NCBI RefSeq assembly: GCF_965227735.1
Contig: NZ_OZ245776.1
Coordinates: forward strand, 5,208,001 to 5,272,000
Direction: 5' to 3'
Length of the DNA: 64,000 nucleotides
Origin: Larkinella sp965227735
Lineage (GTDB): Bacteria > Bacteroidota > Bacteroidia > Cytophagales > Spirosomataceae
Both the position numbers and the translations under genes were made by a program. Shown here piece after piece: positions 17,122 to 26,159 of this stretch (position 1 is the stretch's first letter; the number at the start of each line of letters is the position of its first letter). The notes under the pieces were generated by a model. It was not told the origin of the DNA, made no database searches, and worked only from the letters and a program-made list of their open reading frames with translations.

Positions 17122-17979
17122 ATGCGACAACTTACCAGTGCCCTTCTGTTGCTTTCCGGTTTAGCGTTCGGTCAGGCACCGAAAAACCTGAAGGCGGATG
17201 TGAAATTACCGAAGGAGCCGACGTATACCAGTGCGCCCAACGGTTTTCCGGTTTTCGACACACCGGCTCAAGTCGTGAATGCGTTCAACTATGCCCGTCG
17301 GCAGGAAGAGAAGCAGATGAAACTGCCCCCCAATAGCCTGGGAACCCTGTCGTTACCGGAAAATTATACCAAACTATCCCCGGCAGAACGGGCGTTGTGG
17401 CTAACGAACGGCGAGCGAAAAGCGCGGGCGGATGTGCAGTATGGTACCGAAAAAGCACTCGGCCTGCCGCTCGAAGCCCTGGAAACCCACCTGAACGCCG
17501 TGGCCCAGGCCCACGCTGCGGACATGACCACACACAACTTTTTTGGGCACACCAGCCGGGATGGCCGGACGGCCCTGCAACGCATCAACGCCCAGACGGT
17601 GTTTAGCGGAAAATGCTACGAGTTTATGTCGCGGGCCGAGAATATCTACATGTTTTGTTACTATTCCAGTGACAAACCGGTTCTGGACCTACCGGCTTTC
17701 ATCGTGGAGCAAGCCATTTTCTCCTGGCTCTACCAGGATGCCGTCGTGGCCTGGGGACATCGGGAAACGTTGCTGATTCAGGACAAAGATGCGTCCGGCG
17801 GAAAAGGGTTTCAGAATAACCGGGGGGGCGTTGGCAGCGAAGGTTTTCTGGGCGTCGGACTGGCAACACGGGCGGACTATGGCCCTTGCTCCAAAATGCC
17901 GGGCTACCAGCGGGTTGGCCACGTCGTGGTCATGAATCTGGTTGATCCAGCCGCCGATTGCGCGTATTCTATTCCGTAA
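17122..17979 (+). CDS. CAP-domain secreted protein, paralogue of the preceding gene
   Basis: About 285 residues from MRQLTSALLLLSGLAFGQ, a clean signal peptide; an upstream in-frame TTG at 17101 is less likely. It matches the N-terminal two thirds of the preceding protein: FDTPAQVVNAFNYARRQEEKQ, LPPNSLGTLSLPENY, HAADMTTHNFFGHTS and WGHRETLLIQ align with the same segments there. It ends right after the CAP domain, with no type IX sorting domain, so its location should differ (periplasm or outer membrane). Two cysteines in the C-terminal third could form the family disulfide. The pair looks like a tandem duplication. Confidence 0.85.
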   Translation: MRQLTSALLLLSGLAFGQAPKNLKADVKLPKEPTYTSAPNGFPVFDTPAQVVNAFNYARRQEEKQMKLPPNSLGTLSLPENYTKLSPAERALWLTNGERKARADVQYGTEKALGLPLEALETHLNAVAQAHAADMTTHNFFGHTSRDGRTALQRINAQTVFSGKCYEFMSRAENIYMFCYYSSDKPVLDLPAFIVEQAIFSWLYQDAVVAWGHRETLLIQDKDASGGKGFQNNRGGVGSEGFLGVGLATRADYGPCSKMPGYQRVGHVVVMNLVDPAADCAYSIP

Positions 17980-18003
17980 ATTTTCGCCCCAAATCGCCCG
18001 TTT

Positions 18004-18065
18004 AGCGGTTTGTTTATTTTACGTTTCCGGGAAATGTACTTGAGTATATTTCCCGGAAACCGCTT
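18004..18065. repeat. Nested hairpin downstream of the second CAP gene
   Basis: gtttccgggaaat (18023-18035) is exactly mirrored at 18048-18060, and agcggttt / aaaccgct pair outside it. It lies in the 237-bp gap before fecR and could end transcription of the CAP genes, though there is no long T-run. Confidence 0.65.
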
Positions 18066-18216
18066 TGCTATGCCGTTTTAAGCCGCTGATGGGGCGGGGT
18101 GTGGTGAAAGCAGGCTTGTGAAAAAGTCTTGTCGTCAAATTTCAAAGTAGGGCAAGTAGAACGTTTGAATGGGCTTCTTTTATGGCATAGTAAACTTTAT
18201 CTACAAAAAATACTAA

Positions 18217-19059
18217 ATGAAACACTTCTCCGCCTATACTGCCGAGGAGTTAGCCGCTGACGAATTATTCATTCGGTGGGTTCAACATCCTGATGACGCT
18301 GAGGTTTCGGCGTACTGGGAGGGTTGGCTGGCTCACCATCCTTATAAAACGGAAGTTGTCGATTTCGCCCGCGAACTGGTTCGCATGGCTTCAAGCCCGG
18401 CGTCGCGGCCGATGGAAGGAGAGGAGGTGATGTCGTTGTGGGGGCGAATCCGGTCATCGATTCAGGAAATGCCGGAGTTGCAACCCCTGCAACCCGAAAT
18501 CCAGAGTTGGGTAACCAACTGGTATATTTTTCGGTGGGTGAGTGCTGCGGCTGGCATCGTGCTCTTTATCGGCTGGGTTCTCTGGACGCAGTGGTCACAT
18601 GCGATGGAAACCGTCCGGACACCGGTTGGCGTGGCTAAAACAGTGAAGCTGCCCGATGGAACGCTGGTAAAACTGATCGGCAACAGCCAGATCCGGTACG
18701 CCCGCGTCTGGTCGGAAGAAGTGCCAAGGGCGGTTTGGCTCGAAGGTGAAGCCTTTTTTACCGTCGCCCAACGCTATGGTTCCGGTGAAGACAGCAAGTT
18801 TCGGGTTCACACGACCACCCTGACCGTGGAAGCGCAGGGAACCCTCTTCACGGTTTCTCAACGAAAGAAAGGAACGCGGGTTGATCTTTCGGCCGGTAAA
18901 ATAAAGCTGATGCGCAACGACGATCCGCAGATCATCGAAATGAAACCCGGTGAGTCCGTTGAAATTCCGGCCCCGACACCGGTTACCGTTCAGAACAAAA
19001 CATCTTATATCCTTAGCGATACCGATCTGCAACCGTCGTCGGTCATCCATTCGATCTAA
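18217..19059 (+). CDS. FecR-type anti-sigma factor / sigma regulator
   Basis: A 280-residue protein with a cytoplasmic N-terminal part (DELFIRWVQHPDDAEVSAYWEGWLAHHP is the recognised start of the family), one membrane helix at about residues 104-125, and a periplasmic FecR domain with VRTPVGVAKTVKLPDGTLVKLIGNS, VWLEGEAFFTVA and FRVHTTTLTVEAQGTLFTV. In this system the FecR protein relays the state of a SusC-type transporter to an ECF sigma factor. It is 45 bp upstream of susC, but no ECF sigma gene is adjacent and the susC product has no obvious N-terminal signalling (STN) domain. Confidence 0.92.
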   Translation: MKHFSAYTAEELAADELFIRWVQHPDDAEVSAYWEGWLAHHPYKTEVVDFARELVRMASSPASRPMEGEEVMSLWGRIRSSIQEMPELQPLQPEIQSWVTNWYIFRWVSAAAGIVLFIGWVLWTQWSHAMETVRTPVGVAKTVKLPDGTLVKLIGNSQIRYARVWSEEVPRAVWLEGEAFFTVAQRYGSGEDSKFRVHTTTLTVEAQGTLFTVSQRKKGTRVDLSAGKIKLMRNDDPQIIEMKPGESVEIPAPTPVTVQNKTSYILSDTDLQPSSVIHSI

Positions 19060-19104
19060 TTCAATCTCTATTATTTCTACACGTTTAACCAACCAATCTC
19101 TATT

Positions 19105-22100
19105 ATGAAGTGCATCATTACTTCCTTTCTCTCTGCTAAAGCAGGGCAGGTTGCTGCTGCAACTCGCCTGGGAGCTTGCGGGTTGGCGGGTCTGCTGGCC
19201 GGTAGCCTGCCCGTCGAGGCCGCTATTGGCCCACACCGCCACCCCGCAGACATACACGCTGCCAACCTGAAAGGCCTGCCAATGGCCAATCTGAAGCCCG
19301 GTGAAATTACGGACCCTGCTCTTCAGGAACGGACGGTTTCGGGCCAGATTTTGACGGCCGAAGACAGCACCCCCCTGCCGGGCGTCAACGTGGCCGTAAA
19401 AGGATCGACGCGCGGAACCACCACCGACGCCGAAGGTAATTATAAGCTGGCGATTCCGGACAATAATGCCGTGCTGGTTTTTTCGTCGGTCGGTTTTCTT
19501 TCCCAGGAAGTTACCGTGGGTGCCCAGTCGAGCATCAACATCAAACTGGCCGTTGATCAGCGCACGCTGAACGAAGTGGTCGTAGTCGGATACGGTACGC
19601 AGAAAAAGAGCCAGTTAACCGGAGCAATCTCCTCCGTTGGCGCAAAAGAAATTGCCGAACTGCCCATTACCAATGCCCGCCAGGCACTCCAGGGCCGGGC
19701 TGCCGGGGTCGATGTGGTGCAGAGCAGCAGCAAGCCGGGCGCCGGCCCGGTCGTCCGGATTCGCGGTCGCCGGTCGATCAATGCGTCGAATGATCCGCTG
19801 TATGTCGTCGACGGGATTCCGTTGGCGGGTGGAATTGACGATATTAACCCGTACGATATTGCCTCGATGGAAGTGTTGAAGGATGCGTCGGCGACGGCCA
19901 TCTACGGGTCGCGCGGTTCTAATGGCGTTGTGTTGATCACCACGAAGCGGGGTAAGCCGGGCAAAACCGTCGTCAGTTATGATGGCTATTACGGTTTTAC
20001 CGACCGGCTTGGCCAGATCGATGTTTTTAATGGAGCCGAATTTGCGGAATACAAGCGCGAATCCCGCCGGGCGGTCAATGCCTACACCACCGATGACAAA
20101 CTCTTTGAGCCGATCGAATTGGATGGGATCCAAAATAATCGTACAACGGATTATCAGTCCTACCTGATGCAACAGGGGCAAATTCAGAGCCACCAGGTTG
20201 GCGTACAAGGTGGTAATGAAAAAACGCAGTTTTCAATTTCCGGTAACTACTTCAAGGACGTGGGTGTCGTGAAGAACCAGGATTTTACCCGGTATACGTT
20301 CCGGATTAACCTGGATCACCAGATTAGCAAGAAAATCAAAGTCGGTATTTCGACCCTGGGCGTTTACAGCACCCGCAACGGCGAAAACTTCAATCCGCTG
20401 GGTGGAGCTTATGCTGAAAACCCATTGGGAAAACCGTATGACGACAATGGCAACCTGATTTTTCTGCCGACCTCGGATGGTCTGCGGACCAACCCGATTG
20501 CCGAAGTGATTCCGGGTGCGCAGATCGATCTGACCAAGCGGATGCGGATTTTTAACAGCATCTACGGCGAATGGAACATCATCGATGGCTTGAAATACCG
20601 CGTCAATTTCGGGCCTGACCTGACCAACCGTCGCATTGGGCGGTTTGTGGGTAGCCAGACCAACGCCCGCCGGGGTGCCGATCCGACCGCTTTCTCGTTC
20701 AATGAATACCAGTTTAACTGGACACTGGAGAACATCCTGACCTACAACAAAAGGTTCAATGATATTCATAACCTGAACGTTACGGCACTCCACTCGATTC
20801 AGAAAGACGATTACGAAACCAATCAAATCTCGGTGACGGGCGTACCGGCTGAAACGCAGCAGTTCTATAATCTGGGGCAGGCTTCGCTGATCAACTCGGT
20901 AGGCTCTAACGTACGCCGTTGGGTCCTGAACTCCTACATGGCCCGGGTGAACTACGACTACAAAGAGAAATACCTGCTGACATTGACAGCCCGCTACGAC
21001 GGTTCATCGCGGTTTGGTGAAAACACGAAATACGGTTTTTTTCCCTCGGCGGCTGTCGGCTGGAATTTGAGCAACGAAGGGTTTCTGAAGTCCGTTCGCT
21101 GGATCGATAACCTGAAACTACGGGCCAGCTATGGTTCAATCGGTAGCACGGCCATCGATCCCTATCAAACCCAGGCTCAGTTGGCCCGTTCGTCGTATGC
21201 ATTTGGTTCGACTGGCGCATTCGGCTACTGGCCCTTCACCATCGGCAATCCGGATTTGAAGTGGGAATCGACCACCAACAGCAACGTCGGGTTGGATTTC
21301 AGTCTGTTCAGCGGACGGATTTCCGGCTCGCTCGAATACTACCGCGCCGACACGCGCGACCTGCTGCTGTTTGACCAGTTGCCGTTGACAAGCGGTTTCG
21401 ACCGTGTACTGCGGAACGTGGGAAAAACCCGGAACCAGGGGGTTGAGCTGACCCTGTCGACGGTCAACGTCGATGCGCCCGGTGGATTCCGCTGGACGAC
21501 CGACTTCCAGTTTACCCGCAACCGGGAATCGATTCTGGAGTTGTTCAACGGCAAAGTCGACGATGTCGGAAACTCGCGTTTCATCGGTCAGCCGCTGACG
21601 GCCTACTTCGATTACAAGAAAATTGGCATCTGGCAGACCAACGAAGCTGAAGAGGCTAAAAAATACCAGAGTGCCGTAGGCCAGATCAAAATTCAGGATA
21701 CGAACAACGACGGAAAAATTGATCCGGTCGACCGCGTTATTCTGGGTTCGCAAGTGCCAAAATACAGCCTGGGGCTCACCAACCGCTTCGAATACAAAGG
21801 CTTCGATCTGTCGTTCTTTGTGTTTGCCCGCGTGGGGTACATGTTCCGCAGCATTTTCCACCAGGACTTCCTGACGCTGGCGGGCCGGTATAATAGCCTT
21901 GATGTCGACTACTGGACGCCCAACAATCCGACCAATGAATTTCCACGCCCGAATCAGAATCAGGAGTTTCCGCCCTACCGATCTACCTTGCTGTATTTTG
22001 ACGGTACGTTCGTAAAAATCCGGAACATCAACTTCGGGTACAATGTCCCGGCGAGTCTGACGGAAAAACTGGGCATCGGTTCCCTGCGGTTTTTTGCCAG

Positions 22101-22236
22101 CATTCAACAGCCCTTTATTTTCTCGGAATACCGGACCAAATACAAAGGGATCGATAGCGAAACCGATGGCGATGTCAACGCAGACCAATCACCAGCCGTA
22201 CGCCAAACCACCTTTGGCTTGAACCTGAAATTCTAA
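19105..22236 (+). CDS. SusC/RagA family TonB-linked outer membrane transporter
   Basis: A 1043-residue TonB-dependent transporter. After an export signal and a long variable N-terminus comes a carboxypeptidase-like regulatory domain (about 77-150, TVSGQILTAEDSTPLPGVNV). Then come the TonB box (NEVVVVGYGTQKK), the plug domain with the signature LYVVDGIPLAGG and SATAIYGSRGSNGVVLITTK, and a 22-strand barrel ending in FGLNLKF. With SusD it imports glycans or other large nutrients across the outer membrane. It is followed 33 bp later by susD. The N-terminal region (residues 1-75) is longer than usual and contains no recognisable STN domain. Confidence 0.96.
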   Translation: MKCIITSFLSAKAGQVAAATRLGACGLAGLLAGSLPVEAAIGPHRHPADIHAANLKGLPMANLKPGEITDPALQERTVSGQILTAEDSTPLPGVNVAVKGSTRGTTTDAEGNYKLAIPDNNAVLVFSSVGFLSQEVTVGAQSSINIKLAVDQRTLNEVVVVGYGTQKKSQLTGAISSVGAKEIAELPITNARQALQGRAAGVDVVQSSSKPGAGPVVRIRGRRSINASNDPLYVVDGIPLAGGIDDINPYDIASMEVLKDASATAIYGSRGSNGVVLITTKRGKPGKTVVSYDGYYGFTDRLGQIDVFNGAEFAEYKRESRRAVNAYTTDDKLFEPIELDGIQNNRTTDYQSYLMQQGQIQSHQVGVQGGNEKTQFSISGNYFKDVGVVKNQDFTRYTFRINLDHQISKKIKVGISTLGVYSTRNGENFNPLGGAYAENPLGKPYDDNGNLIFLPTSDGLRTNPIAEVIPGAQIDLTKRMRIFNSIYGEWNIIDGLKYRVNFGPDLTNRRIGRFVGSQTNARRGADPTAFSFNEYQFNWTLENILTYNKRFNDIHNLNVTALHSIQKDDYETNQISVTGVPAETQQFYNLGQASLINSVGSNVRRWVLNSYMARVNYDYKEKYLLTLTARYDGSSRFGENTKYGFFPSAAVGWNLSNEGFLKSVRWIDNLKLRASYGSIGSTAIDPYQTQAQLARSSYAFGSTGAFGYWPFTIGNPDLKWESTTNSNVGLDFSLFSGRISGSLEYYRADTRDLLLFDQLPLTSGFDRVLRNVGKTRNQGVELTLSTVNVDAPGGFRWTTDFQFTRNRESILELFNGKVDDVGNSRFIGQPLTAYFDYKKIGIWQTNEAEEAKKYQSAVGQIKIQDTNNDGKIDPVDRVILGSQVPKYSLGLTNRFEYKGFDLSFFVFARVGYMFRSIFHQDFLTLAGRYNSLDVDYWTPNNPTNEFPRPNQNQEFPPYRSTLLYFDGTFVKIRNINFGYNVPASLTEKLGIGSLRFFASIQQPFIFSEYRTKYKGIDSETDGDVNADQSPAVRQTTFGLNLKF

Positions 22237-22269
22237 CCTGAAGTAAACGGATTAAAAAAGATCTTCAAG

Positions 22270-24006
22270 ATGAAAACATATCAATCATTCATTCGCCGTG
22301 CGACGGCGCGGTCATTCACGCATTCATTATTGGTGGTGAGCGCGTTGCTGCTCAGTACGACCGGTTGTAAAGACTTACTGGAAGAGGTGCCCATTTCGCA
22401 GGTTGGTAGCCAGTATGCCAATACGCCGAACGGTTTCGAAGCGGTTGTTAAAGCGGCCTATTCGTCTCTGCGGGAATATTATGGCCGGGAAGATGCGATG
22501 ACGCTGACGGTTTTTGGAACCGATACGTATACGATGGGATCGGATGGCAGCTTTAAATTCGTGAACCAGTATACGTCCCAGATCGACGGTCGGTTGGGCG
22601 TTACCAACAACATCTGGAACGCGTTTTATAAGGCCATCAACACCATCAATGTTGCGCTGGAAGCGGCTCCAACGATTACGGGATTGGACGAAACCATTAA
22701 AAAACGCCGGATTTCGGAACTGAAATTCCTGCGGGCGCATCACTATTTTATTCTGGTGCAGATGTTTGGCCCTATCTCTTTGCTAACGAAAGGAAACCTG
22801 GTGCCGACCAAGGAGTTTACCCGCGCTCCAGTGAAAGAGGTATATGCACAGATCATTACGGATCTGGAAAGCTCACTAACCGACCTCACTCCGCCGACCA
22901 CGGATTATGGCCGGGTAACGAAGGGAGCCGCTGAACATTTGCTGGCAAAAGTGTATCTGACGAAAGCAACGGACAAAGATGCCATGGCGGCTGATGATTT
23001 TGCCAAAGCCGCCACCTACGCCCAGAATGTAATTAAAAACTACACCTACAGTCTGTTGCCCGACTTTGCCAGTGTGTTTGTGCAGGGCGGAGGGGAAGTA
23101 AATAACGAAGTGATTTTCGCTACGCAGTATACCTCCGAGCCCATCACGAACATTGGTTCAGGCTTCAACAGTACCACGACCAGCACCGTCACCATCAACG
23201 GTAACCAGACGCACCTATACTTTGTGATGGAGTATGACAATCAGGCTGGTATGCAGCGCGATATCGTGAATGGGCGTCCTTTCCGGCGGTTTATGCCTAC
23301 GCCTTATTTACTGAATGTCGTGTTTGCTGAAAAGGACCGCGTCATCGATTCGCGCTATAAGAAGACCTTCAAGGACACCTGGTACTCTAATAATCCATCC
23401 AAGACAACGCCGATTTTCGACAACTCGAAAACGTCGCTGAAGTTTGTTGCCGGTGACACGGCCATCTTCATTCCGGGCTACGAAATGCCGCTGGCAGAAC
23501 GGGCGAAACGACGGTATCAGGTGTTGGTGCCGAGTTTATACAAACCCAATTTGTTCCCCAATTTGCAGAAGTTTATGGATGCCCTGCGCCCTGACCGAAC
23601 CTACGAAGCCGGTAGCCGTGATTTTATCATGTTCCGGTTGGCGGACACGTACCTGATAGCGGCAGAAGCACTCATCAAACAGGGAAAAGCGGCTGATGCG
23701 GTGCCGTTCATCAATGCCGTTCGTCGGCGGGCAGCCTGGCCCGGTAAAGAGAAAGACATGGAAATCACGGCGTCTCAGGCCACGATGGACTTTATTATGG
23801 AAGAACGGGAACGGGAACTGGCCGGCGAAATGCACCGGTGGTTTGACCTGAAGCGGTGGGGAAATCTGGTGGAACGCGTCAAAGCGTATAACCCCGATGG
23901 TGCTCCGAACGTGAAAGATTTCCATTTATTACGTCCCATTCCGCAGGATCAGATTGACCGTACGGCGGGTGGAGCGGCCAAATATCCGCAAAATCCGGGG
24001 TATTAA
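22270..24006 (+). CDS. SusD/RagB family outer membrane nutrient-binding lipoprotein
   Basis: A 578-residue SusD homologue. The N-terminus ends in LLLSTTGCKDLLEE, a lipoprotein signal with Cys as the acylation site. The SusD N-terminal domain (about 40-230) contains NIWNAFYKAINTINVALE and ELKFLRAHHYFILVQMFG, and the RagB/SusD C-terminal domain ends with RERELAGEMHRWFDLKRWG and LLRPIPQDQIDRT, all family landmarks. It caps the SusC barrel and captures the substrate at the cell surface. It is followed by a strong palindromic terminator. Confidence 0.96.
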   Translation: MKTYQSFIRRATARSFTHSLLVVSALLLSTTGCKDLLEEVPISQVGSQYANTPNGFEAVVKAAYSSLREYYGREDAMTLTVFGTDTYTMGSDGSFKFVNQYTSQIDGRLGVTNNIWNAFYKAINTINVALEAAPTITGLDETIKKRRISELKFLRAHHYFILVQMFGPISLLTKGNLVPTKEFTRAPVKEVYAQIITDLESSLTDLTPPTTDYGRVTKGAAEHLLAKVYLTKATDKDAMAADDFAKAATYAQNVIKNYTYSLLPDFASVFVQGGGEVNNEVIFATQYTSEPITNIGSGFNSTTTSTVTINGNQTHLYFVMEYDNQAGMQRDIVNGRPFRRFMPTPYLLNVVFAEKDRVIDSRYKKTFKDTWYSNNPSKTTPIFDNSKTSLKFVAGDTAIFIPGYEMPLAERAKRRYQVLVPSLYKPNLFPNLQKFMDALRPDRTYEAGSRDFIMFRLADTYLIAAEALIKQGKAADAVPFINAVRRRAAWPGKEKDMEITASQATMDFIMEERERELAGEMHRWFDLKRWGNLVERVKAYNPDGAPNVKDFHLLRPIPQDQIDRTAGGAAKYPQNPGY

Positions 24007-24029
24007 TTTGCCTTGTTGAAAACAGACTG

Positions 24030-24065
24030 ACAGGCCCCGAACCGGAATTCCGGTTCGGGGCCTGT
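24030..24065. terminator. 18-bp palindromic terminator after susD
   Basis: acaggccccgaaccgg and its complement form a perfect 36-nt palindrome centred on aatt, followed by tgttgttt. It lies 24 bases after the susD stop and probably separates the susCD transcript from the downstream enzyme genes or sets their relative levels. Confidence 0.85.
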
Positions 24066-24177
24066 TGTTTAGGGCAGGACTGAGTAGATTTTACGGCGAA
24101 ATCTCTTCCTTCCTTTAGAATTCTTTACAACAAAAACCGCAACTCCTATTCAGGGTTGCCGACTATACTACCCTATT

Positions 24178-25101
24178 ATGCAGGCTATTGTAAACAGACG
24201 CCAGTTTCTTACCACCGCCGGATTGTCGGCGCTCGTTCTGGCAACCAGAACCGATCTGCTGGCCGATGCCGCTAAAAAATCGGGACTGAAAATCGGGTAC
24301 TCCGGAATTACCTGGGGTGGCAAAGACGAGCAGGCCATCAAAGACCTCTCTTCTCTGGGCTATAAAGGAATCCAACTCCGGGCCAACACCTTTGCACCGT
24401 ATAAAACCAAACCGTCGGAACTGAAAGCCCTGCTCGGCCAGCACCAGTTGAAGCTGGCGATGTTTTCGAGTGGCAATGTGGAGGTCGATCCGGCGAAGTT
24501 CGACAGCACCGTGGATATGCACGTGGCCCACGCCAGCTTTGTGAAGGCCCTGGGCGGATCGGCCTTTCAGATGACCAACAGCCTTCGGAAAAACGGGCAG
24601 GCTCCAACCACCGAAGAACTGAAAAAGCTGGCGAAAGTGATGAACGAGATTGGCAAACAAACCGCCGACATGGGCGTTCAGGCCACGTATCACAACCACA
24701 TGAAACAGTGGGGCGAAACGCCGGAAGAAGTGGATATTCTGGTGCAGGAAATGAATCCGAAGTACGTCAAACTGCTGCTCGATATTGCCCACTACAAACA
24801 GGGCGGGGGCGACCCGGCCAAAGCCGTTGTGCAATACAAGGATGTTCTGCACACGCTGCACCTGAAAGACACCAAAAGCCCGGTACCTGAAAAACCGGAT
24901 GATCCGAAAGCTTACAAATTTGTCGAACTGGGGCAGGGTAATGTCGACGTTCCGGCGGTTTTTGCGGCTTTGGAGAAAATCAAGTTCAAAGGCTGGGGCG
25001 TGGTCGAACTGGACGGTGTTCCAGACCCGAACAAAACCCCTTTGCAATGCGCTCAAATCAACAAAGATTACATTACTAAAACACTCAATTTTCCACTTTA
25101 A
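24178..25101 (+). CDS. Sugar phosphate isomerase/epimerase, exported by Tat
   Basis: A 307-residue TIM-barrel protein of the xylose isomerase-like/AP endonuclease 2 family. The N-terminus NRRQFLTTAGLSALVLA is a twin-arginine signal, so it acts in the periplasm. The barrel shows VQATYHNHMKQWGE with a metal-binding His, LLLDIAHYKQGGGDPAKAV and LHTLHLKDTK, and WGVVELDGV near the end. Members of this family next to DUF1080 and Gfo/Idh/MocA genes include 3-keto-glycoside hydratases/lyases and sugar epimerases; which applies here is not decidable by eye. It is the first enzyme gene after susD. Confidence 0.88.
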   Translation: MQAIVNRRQFLTTAGLSALVLATRTDLLADAAKKSGLKIGYSGITWGGKDEQAIKDLSSLGYKGIQLRANTFAPYKTKPSELKALLGQHQLKLAMFSSGNVEVDPAKFDSTVDMHVAHASFVKALGGSAFQMTNSLRKNGQAPTTEELKKLAKVMNEIGKQTADMGVQATYHNHMKQWGETPEEVDILVQEMNPKYVKLLLDIAHYKQGGGDPAKAVVQYKDVLHTLHLKDTKSPVPEKPDDPKAYKFVELGQGNVDVPAVFAALEKIKFKGWGVVELDGVPDPNKTPLQCAQINKDYITKTLNFPL

Positions 25102-25107
25102 CCAATT

Positions 25108-25175
25108 GTGAATGAGCGAATGAGTGAATAACCTGCCGGATTCTTGTCACACTATTCACTCATTCGCTCATTCAC
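25108..25175. repeat. 23-bp perfect inverted repeat between the isomerase and DUF1080 genes
   Basis: gtgaatgagcgaatgagtga-type arm at 25108-25130 is mirrored exactly at 25153-25175, followed by two more partial copies of cattcactca. It belongs with the repeat at 8850-8938. It lies just after the isomerase stop and 17 bp before the next start. Confidence 0.88.
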
Positions 25176-25192
25176 TCATTCACTCATATTTT

Positions 25193-25936
25193 ATGAAAAC
25201 ATTCTTTATTTCGGCCATAATACTAATTGGTTTTATGGCTGCTGAAAAACCGCAGGCACCCAACACGCTGACGGCCAAGGAGAAAAAAGAAGGCTGGCAA
25301 CTGCTTTTCGACGGTAAAACCACCAAAGGCTGGCGGGGTGCCTACAAAGACAAGTTCCCGGAAAAAGGCTGGCTTGTTCAGGATGGTTTGCTGACCATCT
25401 CGAAAACCGACGGTTCGGAATCGACGCACTACGGAGACATTGTAACGGAGGGCGAATACGGCGACTTCGATCTGATGTTCGACTTTAAACTGACCGAAGG
25501 GGCCAACAGCGGTTTGAAGTATTTTGTGGTGGAAGAAACCCCCAAGCCGAAAGGATCAGCCTACGGGCTGGAATTTCAGGTGCTGGATGATGACAAACAC
25601 CCGGATGCCAAAATGGGTCGCGATGGCAACAGAACCGTGGGGTCGCTCTATGACCTGATTCCGGCCAAAGACAAGAAAGCCAATCCGATTGGTGAATGGA
25701 ACACGGGGCGGGTGGTTTCAAAAGGCAGCCATGTTGAGCATTGGCTGAACGGCAAAAAAGTTGTCGAATATGAACGGGGTGGTGAAGAATTTCGGAAGCT
25801 GGTTGCGCAAAGCAAGTACAAAGCCCCTTCGTATAACGCCCACGGACGTTTCGGAGAAGCTCCCAAAGGCCACATTCTGCTCCAGGATCACGGCGACCGC
25901 GTTTCGTTCCGGAGTATGAAGATTAAAGCGTTGTAG
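25193..25936 (+). CDS. DUF1080 protein, 3-keto-disaccharide hydrolase family
   Basis: A 247-residue protein starting at MKTFFISAIILIGFMAA, a signal peptide; the open frame upstream to 25124 runs through the inverted repeat and is rejected. The mature part is a single concanavalin-like jelly roll: GWQLLFDGKTTKGWRG, then GDIVTEGEYGDFDLMFDFKLTEGANSGLKYFV, then GLEFQVLDDDKHPDA and GNRTVGSLYDLIPA, all classic DUF1080 motifs. Family members hydrolyse 3-keto-glycosides. It lies between the isomerase and the Gfo/Idh/MocA oxidoreductase, the expected partners in such a route. Confidence 0.92.
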   Translation: MKTFFISAIILIGFMAAEKPQAPNTLTAKEKKEGWQLLFDGKTTKGWRGAYKDKFPEKGWLVQDGLLTISKTDGSESTHYGDIVTEGEYGDFDLMFDFKLTEGANSGLKYFVVEETPKPKGSAYGLEFQVLDDDKHPDAKMGRDGNRTVGSLYDLIPAKDKKANPIGEWNTGRVVSKGSHVEHWLNGKKVVEYERGGEEFRKLVAQSKYKAPSYNAHGRFGEAPKGHILLQDHGDRVSFRSMKIKAL

Positions 25937-25947
25937 GTGCCCTTCCC

Positions 25948-26055
25948 TTCGTTATTCGATATTCGTTATTCATCATTCGATATTGAATAGAAGTAAAAAA
26001 GGTAATATCGAATAACGAACACTGAACACTGAATAACGAGCACCGAATAGCGAAG
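25948..26055. repeat. Imperfect inverted repeat built of cgaataacgaac words
   Basis: cttcgttattcgatattcg (from 25948) is mirrored by cgaataacgaacactgaac-type sequence ending cgaatagcgaag near 26054; the inner core attcgatatt / aatatcgaat pairs exactly. The match is looser than in other repeats here. It begins 11 bases after the DUF1080 stop. Confidence 0.7.
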
Positions 26056-26159
26056 AGAATAAACCAAAAACTAGTAGACTTTTCACAAATAAGTCTTTCA
26101 CTAATAGTCTTTTGTCAGTAACCAGACGTATTCTATTTATCATTTAAACGACCAGCCGC

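Noticed and set aside
21136..22188. 350-codon minus-strand open frame inside the first susC
   Set aside because: Antisense of a clear SusC barrel; biased third-position composition explains it.
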